This document shows, piece by piece, positions 59,603-64,000 of a DNA stretch of 64,000 bases. Under the pieces are notes generated by a model. It did not search any database, was not told the DNA's origin, and saw only the letters and a program-made list of their open reading frames with translations. Positions within the stretch are counted from its first letter, which is position 1; the number at the start of each line of letters is the position of its first letter. The stretch comes from Marinobacter santoriniensis NKSG1. Lineage in GTDB: Bacteria > Pseudomonadota > Gammaproteobacteria > Pseudomonadales > Oleiphilaceae. The stretch spans positions 16,302 through 80,301 of the forward strand of contig NZ_APAT01000003.1 in assembly GCF_000347775.1 (NCBI RefSeq). Direction: 5' to 3'. Made by a program: the position numbers and the translations under genes.

Positions 59603-59745
59603 GGATTCATGGTATCGACTTCTGTATCACTTTATATTTTTGCTCGCGGGATTTTTTGCTAACGGAATGATTTTTATTGGAAATATTATTTCTTGCTGGT
59701 TCCTTTTGAGGCCTTTAACGGGGTTTTGTGCCGCGTGGCATCGCC

Positions 59746-59774
59746 AATTTTCGTGAAATTTCCGGGCGAAAATT
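59746..59774. promoter_or_regulatory. inverted repeat and -10-like box upstream of paaY
   Basis: AATTTTCG (59746-59753) and CGAAAATT (59767-59774) form a perfect eight-base inverted repeat. A perfect TATAAT follows at 59774-59779 and TGATAC at 59781-59786, ahead of paaY. No strong -35 was found, so activator dependence is possible. Confidence 0.4.
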
Positions 59775-59837
59775 ATAATGTGATACAAAAAAGAGCCAAC
59801 AAAAATTATTTCGGTCCCATTCCTGCAGGAGAACGTT

Positions 59838-60431
59838 ATGCCCGTTTACAGCATTGAAGGTGTTGTCCCGGTTATCCATCCATCCGCCTATGTCCATCCC
59901 AGTGCCGTCCTGATCGGCGACGTCTGGGTCGGGCCGGACTGCTACGTTGGCCCTGCCGCCTCGTTGCGCGGCGATTTCGGTCGAATTGTCCTGAAGGAAG
60001 GTTCCAACATTCAGGACACCTGTGTCATGCATGGGTTCCCGGGAATGGACACGGTCATCGAGAAGAATGGCCATGTCGGCCACGGAGCCATCCTGCACGG
60101 GTGTGTCGTGGGTGAAGATGCCATGGTGGGGATGAATGCGGTGGTCATGGATGAGGCACACATTGCACCGAAGTCGATCGTCGGGGCCGGAGCCCTCGTC
60201 AAGGCCGGATTCACGTGCGAGCCAGGCTCGCTGATCGTGGGAGCGCCGGCAAAGGTTCTGCGAACCCTGAGTGACAAGGAAATTGCCTGGAAGAAGAAGG
60301 GGACCGAGGAGTATCAGCGTCTTACCCGGCGCTCGCTGGCAAGTCTTCAGGAATGCGAGCCGCTTGCCGAGGCGGAGCCTGACCGTCCCCGGGTCGACTC
60401 CGGAACCTACCAGCCGAAACATCAGTCCTGA
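59838..60431 (+). CDS. paaY: PaaY, gamma-carbonic anhydrase-like hexapeptide protein (thioesterase)
   Basis: 197-aa left-handed beta-helix protein with hexapeptide repeats (HPSAVLIGDVWVGPDCYVGPAASLRGDFG) and metal-binding histidines in HGFPGMDTVIEKNGHVGHGAILHG. In E. coli and P. putida PaaY acts as a thioesterase that removes toxic ring-opened or hydroxylated CoA esters. It is divergent from paaG with a 412-base interval. GCAGGAGAA precedes the ATG. Confidence 0.93.
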   Translation: MPVYSIEGVVPVIHPSAYVHPSAVLIGDVWVGPDCYVGPAASLRGDFGRIVLKEGSNIQDTCVMHGFPGMDTVIEKNGHVGHGAILHGCVVGEDAMVGMNAVVMDEAHIAPKSIVGAGALVKAGFTCEPGSLIVGAPAKVLRTLSDKEIAWKKKGTEEYQRLTRRSLASLQECEPLAEAEPDRPRVDSGTYQPKHQS

Positions 60432-60473
60432 AGGGCGTCAGTCGGCGTCTTTTTGCTCGGAAGAGGTGGTGGC

Positions 60474-61373
60474 TCAGGCCGCCATCTCTGCTTTCAGGGC
60501 GTCGATGATGATGCGCGCGAAGGCCTCGGGTGAGTCTTCCTGAAGGAAGTGTCCACCCCTGAGTGTGATGTGGGGCTGTCCGTGCGCGCCGGGAATGCGC
60601 CTTTGCATATAGCGGTCTCCGCCCCGGGTGATCGGGTCGCCGCTACTGAAGCAGGTGATAAAGGGCTTGCGCCATTTCTCCAGTGCTTTCCAGGTCGCCT
60701 GATTGGCAGCGCTGACCGGATCGTCCGGAGACAGTGGCACCAGTCTCGGGAATGCCCGGGCACCGGCCTTGAACTCTGCGGACGGAAACGGCGCCTCATA
60801 CGCGGCCATTTCGGCCTTCGAAAGCGTGCGCTCTGTGCCCAGCTGGACAATTCGTGCGACCGGGAACCAGGGACTGTGAGCGGCGAACGTCTTCCACAGG
60901 GTAAATACCGTGGGAACCCGGTTTTCGCCGGTGGGAAGCATGCCGTTGCCGACAATGATCCGGCTGAACCGGTCCGCATGTTCCGCGGCCAGTCGCAGAC
61001 CGAGCAGGGAACCCCAGTTCTGGCACACCAGGGTGATGTTCCGGAGATCGAGCGTATCCAGCCAGGTGGTCAGCCATTCCATGTGCCGGTCGTAGCTGTA
61101 ATCGTCAGCATCGGCCGGTTTGTCCGATTTCCCGAAGCCGATCAGGTCCGGCGCCAGAACCCGATGCCCCGCATTGGCCACCATGGGGATCATGTGCCGG
61201 TAGAGGAACGACCATGAGGGCTCGCCGTGAAGCATGAGTACGGGTGAGGCCTCACGTCCCCCTTCGTCGACGTAGTGCATCCTCAGGTTGGGAGCCACGT
61301 CGAGATAGTTGGGAGTGAAGGGGTAGTCCGGAATGTCCCTGAAGCGAGCTTCGTCGGTTCTCAGAATACGCAT
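60474..61373 (-). CDS. haloalkane dehalogenase-like alpha/beta hydrolase with Asn at the nucleophile position
   Basis: 299-aa protein of the haloalkane dehalogenase family (DhlA-like subgroup). The oxyanion motif HGEPSWSFLYRHM, a Trp next to the nucleophile, Asp246 in SSGDPITRG as likely acid and His275 in GGHFLQEDSPEAF as base are present. The nucleophile elbow reads VCQNWGS, so residue 119 is Asn (codon AAC) where the family has Asp. Dehalogenation as such would be impaired unless Asn is deamidated. Convergent with paaY, 42 bases apart; probably a separate unit. Confidence 0.8.
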   Translation of the reverse strand: MRILRTDEARFRDIPDYPFTPNYLDVAPNLRMHYVDEGGREASPVLMLHGEPSWSFLYRHMIPMVANAGHRVLAPDLIGFGKSDKPADADDYSYDRHMEWLTTWLDTLDLRNITLVCQNWGSLLGLRLAAEHADRFSRIIVGNGMLPTGENRVPTVFTLWKTFAAHSPWFPVARIVQLGTERTLSKAEMAAYEAPFPSAEFKAGARAFPRLVPLSPDDPVSAANQATWKALEKWRKPFITCFSSGDPITRGGDRYMQRRIPGAHGQPHITLRGGHFLQEDSPEAFARIIIDALKAEMAA

Positions 61374-61404
61374 GCCATCGACTGTCCTGACTGATAGGTT
61401 GCGT

Positions 61405-61424
61405 GATCGTCGGATACGACGATC
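61405..61424. promoter_or_regulatory. palindrome upstream of the dehalogenase-like gene
   Basis: GATCGTCG (61405-61412) and CGACGATC (61417-61424) form a perfect eight-base inverted repeat around GATA, 32 bases before the start of the dehalogenase-like gene. It could be an operator, or a weak terminator of the cysteine-rich gene behind it. Confidence 0.4.
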
Positions 61425-61496
61425 GTCAAAGTTCAGGATAAATCAGATGGCGATCTGGTGTGTTTGAGTTGCGTAACAGAGCGTTGCCGGTTTGAA

Positions 61497-61745
61497 TCAG
61501 CAGGCCAGCCCGAACAGGCGCTCCGGGCCGTCAATGTGACGCATGGCATCGTCGCAGCAGTTGACAGCACCGCAATCGTCGGCCGAACACAGTCCGATGG
61601 TCCGGCACTCGATGGACTGCTGGTTGTCGCCTTCGTTAAGAAAAATGCGCGACCGGGAAAGAATTGAGTGGCAATGGCCGCAGAGCAGGGTGGGTACGGC
61701 GCATCCCTCAGCAAGAATCGCGTTGTAATGGTTTGGTTCTCTCAT
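61497..61745 (-). CDS. small cysteine-rich protein, function unknown
   Basis: 82-aa frame with an excellent ribosome site (AGGAGGATATCT directly before the ATG). It contains nine cysteines: 15, 22, 25, 47, 53, 58, 63, 64 and 82, including a CGHC pair and CSADDCGAVNCC. This suggests zinc or Fe-S binding. I do not recognise the family. An overlapping frame at 61433-61714 is rejected because it lacks a ribosome site. It lies upstream of the dehalogenase-like gene on the same strand. Confidence 0.6.
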   Translation of the reverse strand: MREPNHYNAILAEGCAVPTLLCGHCHSILSRSRIFLNEGDNQQSIECRTIGLCSADDCGAVNCCDDAMRHIDGPERLFGLAC

Positions 61746-61821
61746 AGATATCCTCCTGATACTTACAACCTAGGGGCAGTGTGTGACAGTAAAAAGTCTG
61801 CCTGCGTTCACTGCCCGTGAT

Positions 61822-62175
61822 TTATACGGAATCCTTGTCCGTATCGACCAACGGCCTGCGATTGGAACGTTTATCCTCCCAGTCAAGTTCTTTGGGGTCG
61901 TACCAGCCGATGGCGTCCAGAACCCGTTGCCGGGTTCGTGGCGACAGCGTCGGCCATAATTCCTCGAAATCCTCAAGGCCGGCGTCTCTCTGTCGCTGTT
62001 GTTTACTCTGGAGCCGGTTGATGATTCGGGGAAGGTTCAGCGCCTCGCCGAGCTGTCCGGGCACCAGCACGTCCTGCCCCATCACCTTTCGACGATGAGT
62101 CCGCGCTGCCAGGACTTTTTGCAATTCCCGGGCAGCGTCCAGGGCGGTTTCTGTGGTAAAGGTTTCCAGATCCAA
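61822..62175 (-). CDS. hypothetical protein
   Basis: 117-aa charged soluble protein without recognised domains. Residue use (ELQKVLAARTHRRKVMGQDV, INRLQSKQQRQRDAGLEDFEELW) looks like real coding sequence, with predicted helices. The only early start is TTG at 62175, with no clear ribosome site; ATG 62082 would leave 86 residues. It is divergent from the AI-2E-type transporter gene. Function unknown. Confidence 0.5.
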   Translation of the reverse strand: MDLETFTTETALDAARELQKVLAARTHRRKVMGQDVLVPGQLGEALNLPRIINRLQSKQQRQRDAGLEDFEELWPTLSPRTRQRVLDAIGWYDPKELDWEDKRSNRRPLVDTDKDSV

Positions 62176-62311
62176 TACTATGACCCGTTCAAACTGTGAT
62201 CACCAACCAGCGACTATAACCTGAAGCGGGCGCCAGTGGCCAAACTCCCGTGATAGGCTGGTATTATCCAAAGCCTTCGTTACCGCTCTTTGTGCCGGGA
62301 TACCCTGACTT

Positions 62312-63433
62312 ATGTACGCAAAACTTGAAACACGGACTTTTCTGGCAATGCTGGTCGGGGTCTCCCTGGCGTTCTTCCTATTGATGAAACCTTTCTTCGG
62401 GCCGATTTTCTGGGCCGTCGCCATTGCGCTGATTTTCCATCCGGTCCAGAACCTGGTGGCGAAGTGGCTCGGGCCCAGGCCCAATGTCAATGCCCTGGTC
62501 ACCCTGACGGTCTGCATGGTGATCGTCATCATTCCCGTCCTGCTCCTGGTGACGTCGTTGATTGCACAGGGTGTGGAGCTGTACCAGCAGATCCAGAGCG
62601 GCGAAATTCGCCCTGGCGAGTACATCGACCGCGTAAATCAGTCGTTTCCGGCCATTCAGTCTTTCCTCGCGCAGTTCGATATCAACTTCGGCGAGATCCG
62701 GGACAAAGCCGTCAGCCTGTTTGTTGGCGGCAGCCAGTTCATGGCCAAGCAGGCCCTCGGCATCGGGCAGAACACGTTCCAGTTCTTCATGGGGCTGGCC
62801 CTGATGGTCTACCTGGCGTTTTTCCTGCTTCGTGACGGTCATCAACTGGTGGAATTGCTGATCCGGGCCCTGCCGCTGGGGGATGAGCGCGAGCGTCTGC
62901 TGTTTGCCAAGTTCGCGGAGGTGACCCGGGCGACGGTCAAAGGCAACCTGCTGATCGCGATCATCCAGGGCGCCCTTGGTGGCCTGATCTTCTGGATTCT
63001 CGGCATTTCCGGGGCGTTACTGTGGGGCGTGGTGATGGCTATTGTTTCGCTGCTTCCGGCCATTGGCGCCGCCATTGTCTGGGTGCCCGTGGCCATCTAC
63101 CTCGCGGCGGTGGGACAACTTGTATCCGCAGCGGTTCTCACGATATTCGGGGTGCTGGTCATTGGGCTGGCGGACAACCTGCTTCGACCGGTTTTCGTCG
63201 GTCGCGACACCAAGCTTCCGGATTACATTGTGTTGTTGTCAACGCTGGGCGGCATTGTCATGTTCGGAGTCAACGGCTTTGTCATGGGCCCCCTGGTAGC
63301 GGCCCTTTTCATGGCCTTCTGGGGGATCTTCATCCGGGAGTTCGGACATGAGGCCCAGACGGTTCGTCATCCCGGAACCGGTCCGATGCCGGAGGATGAG
63401 AACCCGAGCGGTCGCGTTGATCGCAAAGTGTGA
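62312..63433 (+). CDS. AI-2E family transporter (PerM-like membrane protein)
   Basis: Membrane protein of 373 aa with about seven to eight helices in the usual pattern: two N-terminal helices, a long periplasmic loop, then a C-terminal bundle (GALLWGVVMAIVSLLPAIGAAIVWVP, GLADNLLRPVFVGRDTKLPDYIVLLSTLGG). The PXXPXGX/ DNxLRP signature of the family is present. Members include TqsA (AI-2 export) and Na+/H+ antiporters; the substrate here is unknown. Confidence 0.88.
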   Translation: MYAKLETRTFLAMLVGVSLAFFLLMKPFFGPIFWAVAIALIFHPVQNLVAKWLGPRPNVNALVTLTVCMVIVIIPVLLLVTSLIAQGVELYQQIQSGEIRPGEYIDRVNQSFPAIQSFLAQFDINFGEIRDKAVSLFVGGSQFMAKQALGIGQNTFQFFMGLALMVYLAFFLLRDGHQLVELLIRALPLGDERERLLFAKFAEVTRATVKGNLLIAIIQGALGGLIFWILGISGALLWGVVMAIVSLLPAIGAAIVWVPVAIYLAAVGQLVSAAVLTIFGVLVIGLADNLLRPVFVGRDTKLPDYIVLLSTLGGIVMFGVNGFVMGPLVAALFMAFWGIFIREFGHEAQTVRHPGTGPMPEDENPSGRVDRKV

Positions 63434-63532
63434 TAGTCTTTTCAGTGTTTGCCCCAGCCCGTGGAGATTGGCGCCACATAATAAAAAAGAAGCGATGTCG
63501 GTTTGGCATCAGGAGTAGTGCAGGTGAGTACC

Positions 63533-63952
63533 ATGAAGAACCCGACCAGGAATCTGGGTCGCCTTCTGGCTGCAGCCGGTGCGGCGGCTTTGTTAGGGCT
63601 TGCCCCTCTGGCCCAGGCCAATGAGACCGTAGCTCTGAAGAACGCGCTTTACGGAGCGGGTTACGATATTTCAAATGTCAGCCCCGATATGGATGATGCC
63701 ACCCGTTCGGCGCTGACCAGCTTCCAGAAAGATCACGGATTGCAGGCAACGGGTATTCTGGATGATGAAACCAAGAAAGCCCTTGGCATGATTTCCATGA
63801 AAGTTGCTGCGGCCGCGCCAGCAAAGGCCAGTGCGAAGACTGCGGAAAAGGCCGATAAGGCGGCGCCTGCCAAGGCAGACCAGCCGGCGGAGGCCAAGAA
63901 AGAGGACAAGACGATCGAAGAGGACGACGACGGCGGTTGGTCGCTCTGGTAA
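63533..63952 (+). CDS. secreted peptidoglycan-binding domain protein
   Basis: 139 aa. A signal peptide (MKNPTRNLGRLLAAAGAAAL..., cleavage near AQA-NE) is followed by one PG_binding_1 domain (LKNALYGAGYDISNVSPDMD...LQATGILDDETKKAL) and an Ala/Lys-rich, then acidic tail ending DDDGGWSLW. It probably binds cell wall in the periplasm. ATG 63533 has AGGTGAG upstream; the 30-base longer frame has no support. Confidence 0.8.
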   Translation: MKNPTRNLGRLLAAAGAAALLGLAPLAQANETVALKNALYGAGYDISNVSPDMDDATRSALTSFQKDHGLQATGILDDETKKALGMISMKVAAAAPAKASAKTAEKADKAAPAKADQPAEAKKEDKTIEEDDDGGWSLW

Positions 63953-63976
63953 TTGCATCGTTATGCCCTGACGCAC

Positions 63977-64000
63977 AAAAAAGCCCGCCAGATTACTCTG
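63977..64000 (+). terminator. start of a probable terminator, cut by the window edge
   Basis: CAAAAAAGCCCGCC looks like the left arm of an A-run/GC-stem terminator following the peptidoglycan-binding protein gene. The right arm would lie beyond the window. Confidence 0.35.

Noticed and set aside
61433..61714. 93-codon frame overlapping the cysteine-rich gene
   Set aside because: No ribosome site and low-complexity Ser/Thr composition; the overlapping frame from 61745 has a near-perfect ribosome site.

Overview
This window reads as a chromosomal segment of a gammaproteobacterium close to Marinobacter. That placement is an inference from moderately high GC, the gene order ftsZ-lpxC-dciA-M23 peptidase-secA-argJ-mutT (the order I know from Pseudomonas and relatives), and the style of the phenylacetate cluster. 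No rRNA, tRNA, CRISPR array, prophage or insertion sequence with a transposase was seen.

Region 1 (1-16.0 kb) is the division and cell wall (dcw) cluster on the + strand: end of rsmH, then ftsL, ftsI, murE, murF, mraY, murD, ftsW, murG, murC, ddlB, ftsQ, ftsA, ftsZ. Most genes overlap or nearly touch, so they are probably translationally coupled. Region 2 (16.0-23.8 kb) holds lpxC, the helicase loader gene dciA (opposite strand), a LytM/M23 peptidase, secA, argJ and a MutT-thiamine phosphate synthase fusion. Region 3 (23.9-34.2 kb) is metabolic housekeeping: moaC, ribA, the opposing xseB-ispA-dxs operon, an NRDE protein, a TauE/SafE exporter, lgt-thyA, folA and a DEAD-box RNA helicase. Two long hairpin elements with a shared core sit between thyA and folA.

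Region 4 (34.3-41.1 kb) looks like an aromatic amino acid catabolic unit: an Lrp/AsnC regulator divergent from a large indolepyruvate:ferredoxin oxidoreductase gene (broken by one in-frame amber codon), an aromatic aminotransferase and a Na+-dependent amino acid transporter. Region 5 (41.1-60.4 kb) is a phenylacetate degradation island: paaX, a five-gene branched-chain-type ABC transporter whose last ATPase carries an N-terminal hemerythrin-like domain, then paaZ, paaE, D, C, B, A, paaK, J, I, H, G on the - strand and paaY on the + strand. The two regions fit together: amino acid import, transamination to an arylpyruvate, oxidative decarboxylation to an aryl-acetyl-CoA, then epoxidation (PaaABCDE), isomerisation (PaaG), ring opening and aldehyde oxidation (PaaZ), and beta-oxidation (PaaJ, PaaH). 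A shared TTGATA(T/C)T...GTATC motif occurs in the paaX/transporter, paaA and paaG control regions and is a candidate PaaX operator.

Region 6 (60.4-64.0 kb) has a haloalkane dehalogenase-like protein with Asn in place of the nucleophilic Asp, a small cysteine-rich protein, a hypothetical protein, an AI-2E/PerM-type membrane protein and a secreted peptidoglycan-binding protein.
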